DNA from: Candidatus Aenigmatarchaeota archaeon
GTDB lineage: Archaea > Aenigmatarchaeota > Aenigmatarchaeia > QMZS01
Direction of reading: 5' to 3'
Length of the DNA: 49,613 bases
Assembly (NCBI GenBank): GCA_016932615.1
Contig: JAFGCN010000001.1
Location: 1 to 49,613 of the forward strand
Part shown: positions 1 through 7,817 of the stretch, piece by piece
Layout of the letters: every line of letters begins with the position of its first letter
How positions within the stretch are numbered: the first letter of the stretch is position 1
Position numbers and translations under genes: made by a program
Notes under the pieces: generated by a model
Databases searched by the model: none
What the model saw: the letters and a program-made list of their open reading frames with translations, nothing else
What the model was told of the DNA's origin: nothing

Positions 1-1
1 C

Positions 2-3000
2 ACAAACGGAAGTTATGCTTTAAACCTCTCGGTCCAAACAGACGGCGTATATAATATTACCGCCATCTCTTATGACCTTGCAGGAAACACTAACTTGAGC
101 ACAATCAACCTAACCATAGACACCATAAGCCCGCTTGCAGTCATAGAATTCCCCGAATCCAACAGCACCCTTAACTCCCGAACCCTGATAATAAACTTCA
201 CCCTTGTCGAGCCAAATGTTAACGGGACAAACCTTTCCATTAGGAACTCGACTGGAGATGTTGTAAATTCCACAACCTCATCTCAAAACGGCTCTGTGCA
301 GATAAACCTTTCCGTCCCGGAAGACGGAAACTACAACCTGACCTTTCGGGCATATGACCGGGCAGGAAACAACGCCTCAGCTGTTGCATCGAATATAACT
401 GTTCTTACCGCGCCGACTTTGAAGATAAGGCCTTCATGGACAGAAACCTATTATCTGGGAAATGCCACGATTTCGGCGGGGGAATTGGAAAATACAAGCA
501 CCACAAGGTCTCTTTACCTTAACTTAAACCAGACAAAGATTCTGCAATTCTTTGTCAACAACTCCGGCGTAAGCGCGCTTGAAAACCTTACTGCAGAGCT
601 TTACGGGTTTTCAAACATCGAGGCAAACCTTTCCTGGGCAGACGGCTGCAACATCAGCGAGCCAAGAAATGTCTCGGCAGGAGAAGCTGTGGCGCTTAAC
701 CTTACAATTCACTCGAACGCTTCAGGTTTGTCCACCGGGGGAATATATATAAGCACCCTGAACGGCGAGCCATACCCCGACCTGAACATGTCTCTTGCCG
801 TAAACTCCACAAACTTAACTATTGTCCGGCTTAACTCAAGCAGTGGAATATATTATTCGAACTCGACAGAGGAGGTGGAGGTTGAGTTTTGGGTTTACCT
901 TTATGACAACTCCACTCTGGACACTTCCTGGCTTGGAGCTTACAATGCAACCCTTTTGAATTCCTCAGGGGAGGGAGCGCAAAACCTCACGCTTAGTGTT
1001 TTGGATGGGCTTTTCAGTGTGACTCTTAACACTGCGGGCTTATTGGATGGAAACTACACCTTGTTTGGAAACTGGACAGACCTGAACAATAACTCGGTTA
1101 GTTTAAACCAGTCGCTACAGCTTTTAACGCCGGTGGACATTTATGCAACAGTTCTTCCAAATGAGAATATGGTTGTCAAAGGAGACAATTTCACCTTCAG
1201 GGTTAACGTAACAAAGTCGGGCACTCAGGCCGTTGGAAACGGAACGGTTTGCATAGCCCTGCCAGGAGACATCACGAACCTTTCGGGAGGGCTTTGCCAG
1301 CATTTTACGGATTCTGATGGAAATTTTTCCATGCTCCTGAACTGGACGCTTGGCACCTCCGCAAGAGGGACTTATCCCATAAACATTTCCGCTAACTTTA
1401 CGGACTTCCGGTTCGACAAAGACACGCAAAAGAATGTATCTGTAAAATACGGAGACCTTGACCTTGACTGGAAATACAGCTCTAGTGACCCTCCAAGCGG
1501 GGTTGACACTTCAGACAGCTTTTATGTGAGGGTGCAGGTGACAAATGAAGGTGACCTAAACGCGACCAGTGTAGGCCTTGAGATGACGTACAGCTCTTCT
1601 TACTTTACCCGGATTAGCGGCACCAACCCGTGTTCCCTTGGAACTCTCGTGCCGAACGAAACTGAGTACTGCACCTGGGTTCTTCAGGCGGGAAGCAGCA
1701 CCGTGTCAAACAGTGTCATTCAGGTTTCCGTCTCCTCTGCCCAGAATGCTACGCTTCCCTCAGCCATCTCCCGCCAGGTGGATGTAAGCGTGCCATCCAC
1801 TCAGCAGACAGAAACAACGACCACCACGACAAACACCGTTGCGCCAACCACAACAACCACAAGCATTGCCTCGGCAACTTTTATAAAGCCCACATTTTCT
1901 GACCTTACCCTTTTCCAGGGAGACGATTACTCATTTATTGTAAACGTCAAGAATAACGGCACGAAGAAGCTTAACAACCTGCACCTGCAGGTTTCGGGAA
2001 TAGACTCCGCATATTATAAGCTTGGCTCGAACACAAAGACAATTCTTAACACTGGCCTTTCAAGGGACTTAAATTTCACGTTCACGATTCCGGAAGGCGC
2101 TTCGGCAGGCACTTCTGCGGTTGTCCTGAAGGCGGTTTCGGATGAAGGGACCTGGACAAAAAGCATAAACCTTAATGTGCGCGGCTTTGACCTGGCTGTT
2201 TCAGGACTTGAAAACCTTTCTGTCACGCAGGGGGAAAACAAATCAGTAAGCTTTTCGATAAAGAACACGGGGGGAAAGAAGCTTGACAACCTTTCCCTGT
2301 CTTTGCAGGGCATGGATACAGAAAAGTACACGATAAGCCCGCAGGTCGTTTCAGCCCTTGCAGTCGATGCATCCCAGAATTGTGCCCTATCATTTTCCCT
2401 GCCTGAAGATTTTGAGGTGGGCCTTGCAAACATAACGCTTTTGGTGGAGTCCACAGAGAAAAATTTCACTCGCGGCCTTGTTCTGGCGGTCCTGCCCTGC
2501 GAGGAAGGAAAGTCAGAAATATTGAACGAATACAAAAAGCTCACAGAAAGCTTTGAGCGGCTGCTTGAGGACTATGAAAGGGTCGATTACGAAAAGGCAA
2601 ATTCCACTAACCTGACGAGTAAGGTCGAAATTGCAAACCAGACAATGGAGCTTATAAACCAGAGCATAGAGAGAGGAGATTACCTTGAGGCAAGCCGCCT
2701 AATAAATGAAGCCCAAACCTCTCTCAACGCTCTTGAGTCTTCAATCGCTGAGGTAAAGTCTCCGGCGGGGCCTGGCTCCACATTCCTGATTCTTGTTTTC
2801 GTCTTCGGCGCGATGCTTGTGGCAGCCGCGCTCTTTTACACATACTCGCCAAAACCAAAGCAAAAGGCGGGCAAGGGCTACTATGTCCCTATGCCCGGAG
2901 AAAAGGAAAAAGAAAAGCAGGAATCCACACCAAATAAAGGAATCAAAAAATACCTGGCAAAGTTTTCCAAAAAAGCAGAGCAGGACAAGGAGCGAAAGAA

Positions 3001-3043
3001 GATTATAGAAGAATGGCGAAAGAAATACGGGCCTTCAAAGTAG
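2..3043 (+). CDS. Large membrane-anchored surface protein, 5'-truncated by the window
   Basis: The reading frame is open from the window edge (codons begin at base 2), so only the last 1013 residues are seen and the true start lies upstream. It is very rich in N-x-S/T sequons. Residues about 30-135 are an Ig-like beta-sandwich repeat ending in a 'YDRAGN' motif. This is the same module that is tandemly repeated in the 1809-residue protein at 24592. A Thr-rich linker lies near 600-623. Two tandem copies of a NEW3/CARDB-like domain follow (about 626-728 and 729-832; both contain a 'KKL(N/D)NL' motif). Next comes a predicted coiled coil (about 833-920), one transmembrane helix (about 925-948) and a Lys/Glu-rich cytoplasmic tail. 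It is probably an extracellular adhesin or S-layer-associated protein anchored by its C-terminus; the function is inferred from architecture only. The next gene begins 3 nt after the stop. Confidence 0.85.
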   Translation, partial: TNGSYALNLSVQTDGVYNITAISYDLAGNTNLSTINLTIDTISPLAVIEFPESNSTLNSRTLIINFTLVEPNVNGTNLSIRNSTGDVVNSTTSSQNGSVQINLSVPEDGNYNLTFRAYDRAGNNASAVASNITVLTAPTLKIRPSWTETYYLGNATISAGELENTSTTRSLYLNLNQTKILQFFVNNSGVSALENLTAELYGFSNIEANLSWADGCNISEPRNVSAGEAVALNLTIHSNASGLSTGGIYISTLNGEPYPDLNMSLAVNSTNLTIVRLNSSSGIYYSNSTEEVEVEFWVYLYDNSTLDTSWLGAYNATLLNSSGEGAQNLTLSVLDGLFSVTLNTAGLLDGNYTLFGNWTDLNNNSVSLNQSLQLLTPVDIYATVLPNENMVVKGDNFTFRVNVTKSGTQAVGNGTVCIALPGDITNLSGGLCQHFTDSDGNFSMLLNWTLGTSARGTYPINISANFTDFRFDKDTQKNVSVKYGDLDLDWKYSSSDPPSGVDTSDSFYVRVQVTNEGDLNATSVGLEMTYSSSYFTRISGTNPCSLGTLVPNETEYCTWVLQAGSSTVSNSVIQVSVSSAQNATLPSAISRQVDVSVPSTQQTETTTTTTNTVAPTTTTTSIASATFIKPTFSDLTLFQGDDYSFIVNVKNNGTKKLNNLHLQVSGIDSAYYKLGSNTKTILNTGLSRDLNFTFTIPEGASAGTSAVVLKAVSDEGTWTKSINLNVRGFDLAVSGLENLSVTQGENKSVSFSIKNTGGKKLDNLSLSLQGMDTEKYTISPQVVSALAVDASQNCALSFSLPEDFEVGLANITLLVESTEKNFTRGLVLAVLPCEEGKSEILNEYKKLTESFERLLEDYERVDYEKANSTNLTSKVEIANQTMELINQSIERGDYLEASRLINEAQTSLNALESSIAEVKSPAGPGSTFLILVFVFGAMLVAAALFYTYSPKPKQKAGKGYYVPMPGEKEKEKQESTPNKGIKKYLAKFSKKAEQDKERKKIIEEWRKKYGPSK

Positions 3044-3046
3044 CAT

Positions 3047-4063
3047 ATGGAATTAGACGATAAAAGCCGGGAAATCTGCATACTTCTTTTTTTGTCGCTT
3101 ATGATTTTCCTGGGGTTCTACCTTTTTTACGCTGCAGGCATGTCTCTGGATTATCTTATACGGATGAATGCAGAGCTTCCGGAGAAGATGGTGATGTCGG
3201 CGCAGGGGGAAAACGCTTCCTTTGTGGTTGATTTACTAATGCCTGTTTTTATGTCGATTACTTCGCTTCTTTGCTTTTGCGCCGTTTTTGCAGCGCTTTC
3301 AGTGAGAACAATTGGTAAAATCCACTATGCCACTGCAATTCCGATAATAGTATCTGGTGTGCTTTTTGGTTTTTCGATAATGTATCTTTTCTTTGCAGCA
3401 GGCCTTTTTGCAGCATCCATTTATTCTGTTCCGCTTGGGGAAACATATCGCCAGGAGCTCAAAAAATGGCGGGAGTTTCGGGTTGGAAGCAATACTGCGT
3501 CAAAAGCGCTTTTTGTGCTATTTCTTTTTGTTTTTGCAGGGTCTTACATTGCGCTCTCCCATGACGGCGGGTACAAGGACCATTTTTATTCTGAAGTAAA
3601 GTTGGGTGTGGCTGGGCTCGTGCAAAGAGAGGTGGACAATTCCCTGGCTCTCCAGGGTGCCTCAAATGAGGAATACCTTTCGGCATCGATGGCTGCACTT
3701 AAAAGCGACAACCCTGCTTTGACTGATGCAGAGATTCGGGCAGCAGAAACGGCAATGAGAGAGGGGCTTTCTGACCAGGAGGAGGATTACGCTGCTTCAA
3801 GGGCGCAGGTTGACGGGCTTGTCGAGTCAAGTTTAGAGAATTCACCTCTTATGGGCGCGATTTTGTTCTGGTTTCCGCTGGTTTTCAGCTTTACGATATG
3901 GGCCTTCCTGGAGCTTTTGCGCGGGACGATTCTTTCCCCGGCCGCCGGGGTTTTCTCATATGTTTTCTTCAGAATAGGCGCATCTCAGGACGGCTCTCGG
4001 GGACAAACACAAACACTAAAGCAAAAACCAAAGCAGATTGGCTATAAGATATTCCAGGAGTAG
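3047..4063 (+). CDS. Multi-pass membrane protein, unknown function
   Basis: 338 residues, not recognised. The ATG follows the upstream stop by 3 nt, so it is probably co-transcribed and translationally coupled with the surface protein. Hydrophobic segments are seen at about 11-31, 60-85, 95-125, 152-172, 268-290 and 298-312, suggesting six membrane spans. A long hydrophilic, Ala/Glu-rich helical stretch (about 175-265) lies between spans 4 and 5. The C-terminal tail is basic and Gln/Lys-rich. There are no obvious catalytic motifs. Its position suggests a membrane partner of the upstream anchored protein, for example in export or assembly, but nothing in the sequence proves this. Confidence 0.8.
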   Translation: MELDDKSREICILLFLSLMIFLGFYLFYAAGMSLDYLIRMNAELPEKMVMSAQGENASFVVDLLMPVFMSITSLLCFCAVFAALSVRTIGKIHYATAIPIIVSGVLFGFSIMYLFFAAGLFAASIYSVPLGETYRQELKKWREFRVGSNTASKALFVLFLFVFAGSYIALSHDGGYKDHFYSEVKLGVAGLVQREVDNSLALQGASNEEYLSASMAALKSDNPALTDAEIRAAETAMREGLSDQEEDYAASRAQVDGLVESSLENSPLMGAILFWFPLVFSFTIWAFLELLRGTILSPAAGVFSYVFFRIGASQDGSRGQTQTLKQKPKQIGYKIFQE

Positions 4064-4109
4064 GTCTTGGATTATTTAAAGGAAACCTGAGGATAATATT
4101 ATACTTAAA

Positions 4110-5048
4110 ATGGCAGCAAACCCTTTGAAGGATTTACCCGGAGTCGGTGAAAAAACAGCTGAAAAGCTTGTCGAGGCAGGGTACGATGACTTGATGGCAA
4201 TTGCAGCGGCTTCAATAGGAGAGATTTGCGATGCAATCGATTGCGGGGAGGGCACTGCCGAGAAGATTATTGAGGGTGCGCGCCATGCAGTCAAGATGGA
4301 CTTTGAGACCGCAGAATCTGTTTTCGAAAAAAGAAAGCAGGTGAGAAGGATCACTACAGGTTCCTCCAAGCTTGATGGGCTTTTGGGTGGCGGAGTCGAA
4401 ACTGCGGCAATCACTGAGGCGCATGGTGCTTTTGGCTCTTCAAAAACTCAGCTTGCGTTCCAGCTTTCAGTAAACGTGCAGCTTCCTGAAGAGCGGGGGG
4501 GCTTGAACGGAAGCGCAGTATTCATTGATACGGAAAATACCTTTCGGCCCGAGAGAATAGAGATGCTGGCTAAAGCTCTTGACCTGGACCCCTCCGAAGT
4601 TCTGAAAAATATTTATGTGGCCCGGGCTTACAATTCCGACCATCAGATACTTCTTATTGAAAAGGCAAAGGAGCTTTTAAAAGACAAAAATGTCCGGCTT
4701 CTTGTAATTGACTCTCTCACCTCACTTTTCAGAAGCGACTACAGCGGAAGGGGCGAACTGGCTCCAAGGCAGCAGAAGCTTAACCGCCACCTGCACAACA
4801 TCCAGAAATTGTCCGAAGTGAATAATGTCGCGGTTTACATTACAAATCAGGTTATGGCAAACCCCGGGCAGCTTTTCGGAGACCCGACAACCCCGGCAGG
4901 AGGTCACGTTCTTGCGCATGCCGCAACCTATAGGATGTACATGAGAAGAAGCCGGGAAGACAAGAGGGTTGCTAAGCTCATAGATTCCCCATCAATGCCT
5001 GACGCAGAGGTAATCTTCCGCGTGACGAACGAAGGCATAAGGGATTAA
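4110..5048 (+). CDS. radA: DNA repair and recombination protein RadA
   Basis: Archaeal RecA/Rad51-family recombinase, 312 residues, which forms filaments on ssDNA and catalyses strand exchange. The N-terminal helix-hairpin-helix domain is clear ('LPGVGEKTAEKLVEAG', residues about 7-22). The ATPase core follows, with Walker B 'LLVIDSLTSLFRSDY' and the C-terminal block 'GDPTTPAGGHVLAH' that is diagnostic of RadA/Rad51. Oddity: the Walker A reads GAFGSSKTQ where the family normally has GEFGSGKTQ, so the usually invariant Gly before the Lys is Ser. The length is slightly below the usual 320-350. A TATA-like TTATTTAAA lies at about 4072-4080, and no Shine-Dalgarno sequence is evident. Identity is secure from the flanking motifs; activity with the altered P-loop is untested. 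Confidence 0.96.
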   Translation: MAANPLKDLPGVGEKTAEKLVEAGYDDLMAIAAASIGEICDAIDCGEGTAEKIIEGARHAVKMDFETAESVFEKRKQVRRITTGSSKLDGLLGGGVETAAITEAHGAFGSSKTQLAFQLSVNVQLPEERGGLNGSAVFIDTENTFRPERIEMLAKALDLDPSEVLKNIYVARAYNSDHQILLIEKAKELLKDKNVRLLVIDSLTSLFRSDYSGRGELAPRQQKLNRHLHNIQKLSEVNNVAVYITNQVMANPGQLFGDPTTPAGGHVLAHAATYRMYMRRSREDKRVAKLIDSPSMPDAEVIFRVTNEGIRD

Positions 5049-5070
5049 ATACATACTAAGAACAATATTT

Positions 5071-5523
5071 ATGGATTATAAGAAGTCCAGCCCGTTTTTT
5101 ATAGCTCTTTTGCTGTTGGCTGTTGTGCTGTTTTCGGGATGCATCTGGACGGAAAACCCTGACGAGTCTCTAAATAGCGAAGGCACGCTCCAGCCGCCCA
5201 TGGAGGAATATCCCCCGCAGGAAACTCCTGAAGAGGAAATAGATCAGATCCCTGTGGAAGAATCGCTTCTTGAAGATGGAATTTCCCTTGTGCTTGGGGT
5301 CGGCGAAACTTTCTCGCTTCAGGGCGAGACGAAGCTTTTTGAGTTTGAAGTCGTCAGCATCGGTCAAAATGCCATAACCCTGAGGTATGGCGCAGACACC
5401 AGATTGATTTCTCAGGGCGAATTTTTCGACTTTGGTGACGTTCAGGTGAAGGTTATATCAATCCAGTATGCAGATTCTGCAGATGATAGGAGTGTTGAGC
5501 TGAGCATTGCAGGCATTCAATAG
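5071..5523 (+). CDS. Small secreted lipoprotein
   Basis: 150 residues. The N-terminus is a lipoprotein signal peptide: basic start, hydrophobic stretch, then lipobox 'LFSGC' with Cys24 as the probable lipidated residue. Residues about 27-65 form an acidic, Pro/Glu-rich spacer. The remainder (about 68-150) is predicted as a compact all-beta domain. No family is recognised. It lies 22 nt after radA in the same direction and may be read through from it, although there is no functional link. It is probably exposed on the outer face of the cytoplasmic membrane. Confidence 0.75.
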   Translation: MDYKKSSPFFIALLLLAVVLFSGCIWTENPDESLNSEGTLQPPMEEYPPQETPEEEIDQIPVEESLLEDGISLVLGVGETFSLQGETKLFEFEVVSIGQNAITLRYGADTRLISQGEFFDFGDVQVKVISIQYADSADDRSVELSIAGIQ

Positions 5524-5525
5524 CA

Positions 5526-5999
5526 ATGCGCAGTTTTAGAGTTTTATCTGTTTTTGATTGTTTCTTTTGCAAAAAGCCCTTAGAAATTATGCCAAGGCAG
5601 TATGAGAGGAAAGATTGCAATAGTGTTGCAAAGGTTGGTCAGGTTTTGGAGATAGAGGAGGGTTACCTATCCAGAGTTCAGGAGGTATGTAAACCAAACT
5701 TCACTTGTTGCGCGGATATTGAACTGGAAACCGCAGTGTTTTTTGCCGAGCCAGAAAATTTGGATGTCGCTGTTTGGGTTCCTTATAATTCCAGGATTTT
5801 GCTTGAGGGAAATAGGTACAGGGTTCTTAGGGGGAAGCCCTTCATAGACTGCCGGGGCGTTTGCTTTGGCACAGAATGTATTCAGGATGATTTTGGCAAT
5901 CGGTTACCTATGGAGAATTTTGATGGAAAATCCGCCCGCGTGGAATATCTTGGCAGGACAATATTGCCCGATAAGGTTTATAAACCGTTGGTGTATTAG
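5526..5999 (+). CDS. Cys-rich hypothetical protein
   Basis: 157 residues, not recognised. The ATG lies 2 nt after the lipoprotein stop, so the two genes are probably co-expressed. The protein contains Cys pairs (CFFC at residues 12-15, 'CKPNFTCC' and 'CRGVCFGTEC') that could bind metal or form disulfides. There is no signal peptide or transmembrane helix, and the centre looks beta-rich. The base composition is somewhat more AT-rich than its neighbours. An internal Met at residue 22 is an alternative start that would remove the first CxxC. The coding call rests on length, spacing and an uninterrupted frame. Confidence 0.6.
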   Translation: MRSFRVLSVFDCFFCKKPLEIMPRQYERKDCNSVAKVGQVLEIEEGYLSRVQEVCKPNFTCCADIELETAVFFAEPENLDVAVWVPYNSRILLEGNRYRVLRGKPFIDCRGVCFGTECIQDDFGNRLPMENFDGKSARVEYLGRTILPDKVYKPLVY

Positions 6000-6018
6000 T
6001 CTTCTAAGCTGCCATTTT

Positions 6019-6026
6019 AAAAAATA
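6019..6026 (-). terminator. T-run after tRNA-Ile
   Basis: On the minus strand the tRNA 3' end is followed within 2 nt by a run of six T residues (A6019-A6024 on the plus strand). This fits an archaeal oligo-T terminator. Confidence 0.5.
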
Positions 6027-6046
6027 TGGGCCCGGGGAGATTTGAA

Positions 6047-6082
6047 TTCAGTAAGCCCTTTTCTTCTTAAGAAAAGGGATTT
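6047..6082 (-). other. tRNA intron 3 (T arm, position 53/54)
   Basis: 36-nt intron between G53 and T54. Exon CAGG faces intron ACTG (three pairs plus one G-A mismatch). The bulges are AGA (cut AG|A) and AAT (cut AA|T). The inner stem is AA/TT, a T-C mismatch, then CCCTTTTC/GAAAAGGG. It is a slightly relaxed bulge-helix-bulge, but the cut sites give the expected TTCAAAT T loop. Confidence 0.75.
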
Positions 6083-6097
6083 CTCCTGACCTCCGGC

Positions 6098-6164
6098 TTT
6101 TACGCCTCATAAGGGGCAAAACTGCCCTTTAGTATGCTTCTCGGCACGAGCCGAAAAACAGGCC
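6098..6164 (-). other. tRNA intron 2 (anticodon loop, position 38/39)
   Basis: 67-nt intron. Bulge-helix-bulge: TTAT pairs with GTAA (one U-G), flanked by AAG bulges on both strands (cut AA|G), then GCCT/AGGC as the inner helix. Inside lie two further hairpins, CGGC-TCGT-GCCG and GGGCA-GTTT-TGCCC. Cutting one nucleotide earlier (37/38) gives the same mature sequence. Confidence 0.8.
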
Positions 6165-6184
6165 TTATAAGACCGGCGCTCTAA

Positions 6185-6215
6185 TTGCCTAGCCAAACTA
6201 TGGAAGTTTTGGCTT
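6185..6215 (-). other. tRNA intron 1 (D-loop, position 19/20)
   Basis: 31-nt intron between G19 and the TTA of the D loop. Strict bulge-helix-bulge geometry is visible: exon GCTT pairs with intron AGGC (4 bp). The 3-nt bulges are GGA (cut GG|A) and AAT (cut AA|T). The inner hairpin is AGCCAAA/TTTGGCT (7 bp). Splicing restores a standard D arm. Confidence 0.85.
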
Positions 6216-6254
6216 CCAAGCTGAGCTACGAGCCCATAAAAATAGAGCAAAAGT

Positions 6255-6264
6255 GATAAATTTA
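6255..6264 (-). promoter_or_regulatory. TATA box of tRNA-Ile
   Basis: Minus-strand TAAATTTATC is centred about 25 nt upstream of the tRNA 5' end at 6235, the normal spacing for archaeal TBP/TFB promoters. Confidence 0.6.
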
Positions 6265-6308
6265 GGAACTCTTACCGTTTATGGATATATTATTTGTGTA
6301 GTTTCCTT

Positions 6309-7211
6309 ATGGTAGTTAAATATCTTCCTAAAGCAATAGCCAATCATCAGAATATGGTCAGAAAAATTGCCCAGATGGACCTCCCGGAGAGTGAAACTTC
6401 TTTTTTAAGAAGCAGCCTTGGGAGGACAAACTCTTACGAAAAAGGGATACTTGGGCCTATGTTTTATCATCTTGGCGGTGGGAGTGAACACGATTTGGAG
6501 GCTCTTAAGGATGTGGGAGACTGCCTTTGGTTAATACGGGTGGTGGACAATGTCGTGGACGGACATATTACGGGTCAATCCATGGAACCTGACGCAAGAA
6601 AACTGTTTTTATATGGCGTGGCAGATTATATATCCGGCATTTCAGATGAAAAAGAGTTCAGGAAGGTCGTTCCGAAGGAAAGTGGTGTTTTGGGGGCAGT
6701 TGAGGTGGCAAAATTTTTTAAAGAAAGTCTTCACGATCCACCCACGCTCTACTTTAGAGAGAATTTGTCCCTTCTGGCGAGAGACACAATGGGACTGCCA
6801 TCCACAACCATTCAGGACTATGAAAATAACCTGGTGGCTGGAGGGGGTGGTACGGGAACGCTACTCTTGGAATTGGTGTCTGGATATCCCGACTTTTCAC
6901 ACAAGGACCATGAAACCACACGGAGCTTTGCTTCGGATTTTGGTACTCTAATTCAGATTGCCGATGGTTTGAAAGATGGAGATTATTGCCTCTCTAAGTA
7001 TGATAATTTAAGACTTGCTAAAAGCTATTGGAATCGCCTAAAAACCTACCATGATAAAGAAGAGAGATTTAGAACTTTCGAAAGAGAAGCTTATCTAAGC
7101 ATAATGGCCTTAGGACTCTTGGGAGTAAGGCCCTATAAAATACTCAGGAATTACTCCACCCACAACATTTGGTCATTGACGGGAGAGGCACTAGGCCTAC
7201 CCTCTAAGTAA
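6309..7211 (+). CDS. Class I isoprenoid synthase-like protein (squalene/phytoene synthase-like)
   Basis: 300 residues from the ATG at 6309; an in-frame TTG at 6294 would add five residues. It appears largely alpha-helical. Two Asp motifs with the spacing of the trans-isoprenyl/squalene-phytoene synthase fold are visible: D80-x3-D84 within 'RVVDNVVDGH', and D219-x3-D223 within 'FGTLIQIADGLKDGDY'. The latter resembles the second Asp-rich motif 'LQxxNIxRDxxED' of squalene synthases. If the assignment is right, it would condense or bind isoprenyl diphosphates through Mg2+. Overall similarity to any named enzyme is weak, so the substrate is unknown. It is divergent from the tRNA, and an AT-rich GATATATTA at 6284-6292 probably serves as its TATA element. 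Confidence 0.55.
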   Translation: MVVKYLPKAIANHQNMVRKIAQMDLPESETSFLRSSLGRTNSYEKGILGPMFYHLGGGSEHDLEALKDVGDCLWLIRVVDNVVDGHITGQSMEPDARKLFLYGVADYISGISDEKEFRKVVPKESGVLGAVEVAKFFKESLHDPPTLYFRENLSLLARDTMGLPSTTIQDYENNLVAGGGGTGTLLLELVSGYPDFSHKDHETTRSFASDFGTLIQIADGLKDGDYCLSKYDNLRLAKSYWNRLKTYHDKEERFRTFEREAYLSIMALGLLGVRPYKILRNYSTHNIWSLTGEALGLPSK

Positions 7212-7241
7212 CCTATTCAAATAGATTTTCCCTTGCTAATT

Positions 7242-7811
7242 ATGGATAATCTGATAAAACTTGCTGAAAAAATAAAGGACAAGGATTTACGAGAAAAGAC
7301 CATTTCCCTGTTAAAAGACCCCAAGCTTTCAAACCCCGCCCTGGCTTGCAAGCCGCTGAAAATAGAGGATACTCCTGGCGGCTTTCCCGGCTTTGAGCAC
7401 CATATGGAAAAAGGTGGGCTGATAAAGCACACGGAGGGAGTCACGCTTCTTGCAATGCAGATGGCGGATTTTGTTGAGGAAAGGTACGGCACTGTAAACA
7501 AGGACTTTGTAATCACCGCCGCCCTTCTTCACGACATTATGCGCCTCTACGACTTTGATAAGATTGGTGACGAATACTCCCTTCAGGACAATCTTCTGGA
7601 GCATGAGGAGCTGGGTGCGTGCGAGCTTTATGCCCGGGGCTTTCCTGAGGAGATAGTCCACATGGTCCTAAAGCACCTTAAGCCAGAAGGGCAGGGGCTC
7701 GAGGGGACAATTCTCCATTATGCAGACTCAGTGGACTCTTTCTCTGACTTTTATTTCCGGGAGCTTTCGGGGCATGAATGCGGCTGCGAATGTTGCCATG
7801 ACGAGGACTAG
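7242..7811 (+). CDS. HD-domain phosphohydrolase
   Basis: 189 residues starting at ATG 7242 (the in-frame TTG at 7233 adds three residues). HD superfamily metal ligands are visible: H63 in 'LIKHTEG', H97-D98 in 'ALLHDI', H121 and H140 in following helices, and D162 in 'HYADSVDS'. Members hydrolyse phosphomono- or phosphodiesters, often nucleotides or cyclic phosphates; the substrate here cannot be read from the sequence. The extreme C-terminus carries four Cys within six residues (C180, C182, C184, C185) next to acidic and His residues, possibly an extra metal site. The DHH phosphoesterase gene follows after 6 nt, suggesting a two-gene operon of nucleotide or nucleic-acid phosphoesterases. Confidence 0.85.
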   Translation: MDNLIKLAEKIKDKDLREKTISLLKDPKLSNPALACKPLKIEDTPGGFPGFEHHMEKGGLIKHTEGVTLLAMQMADFVEERYGTVNKDFVITAALLHDIMRLYDFDKIGDEYSLQDNLLEHEELGACELYARGFPEEIVHMVLKHLKPEGQGLEGTILHYADSVDSFSDFYFRELSGHECGCECCHDED

Positions 7812-7817
7812 CTTAGG

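Larger units (their letters stand above)
6027..6235 (-). tRNA. tRNA-Ile(UAU) with three introns
   Basis: Read on the minus strand, a 209-nt region folds into a canonical archaeal tRNA-Ile after removal of three introns (31, 67 and 36 nt), leaving 75 nt. The acceptor stem GGGCTCG pairs with CGGGCCC, followed by discriminator A73; CCA is not encoded. The D arm after splicing is GCTC-AGCTTGGTTA-GAGC. The anticodon stem CCGGT/GCCGG encloses loop CTTATAA, with anticodon TAT at 6169-6167. The variable loop is AGGTC. The T arm is AGGAG-TTCAAAT-CTCCC, with one A49-C65 mismatch. The body matches the archaeal tRNA-Ile consensus closely (GGGCCCG start, G26, AGGTC). A TATA element lies 25 nt upstream and an oligo-T run lies directly downstream. 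Isoleucine identity is strong; decoding of AUA by UAU is unusual for archaea. Confidence 0.9.

Noticed and set aside
2014-2544. 176-codon open frame on the minus strand under the first surface gene
   Set aside because: Composition typical of antisense to sequon-rich beta proteins, no RBS or promoter, and fully inside a domain-bearing gene.
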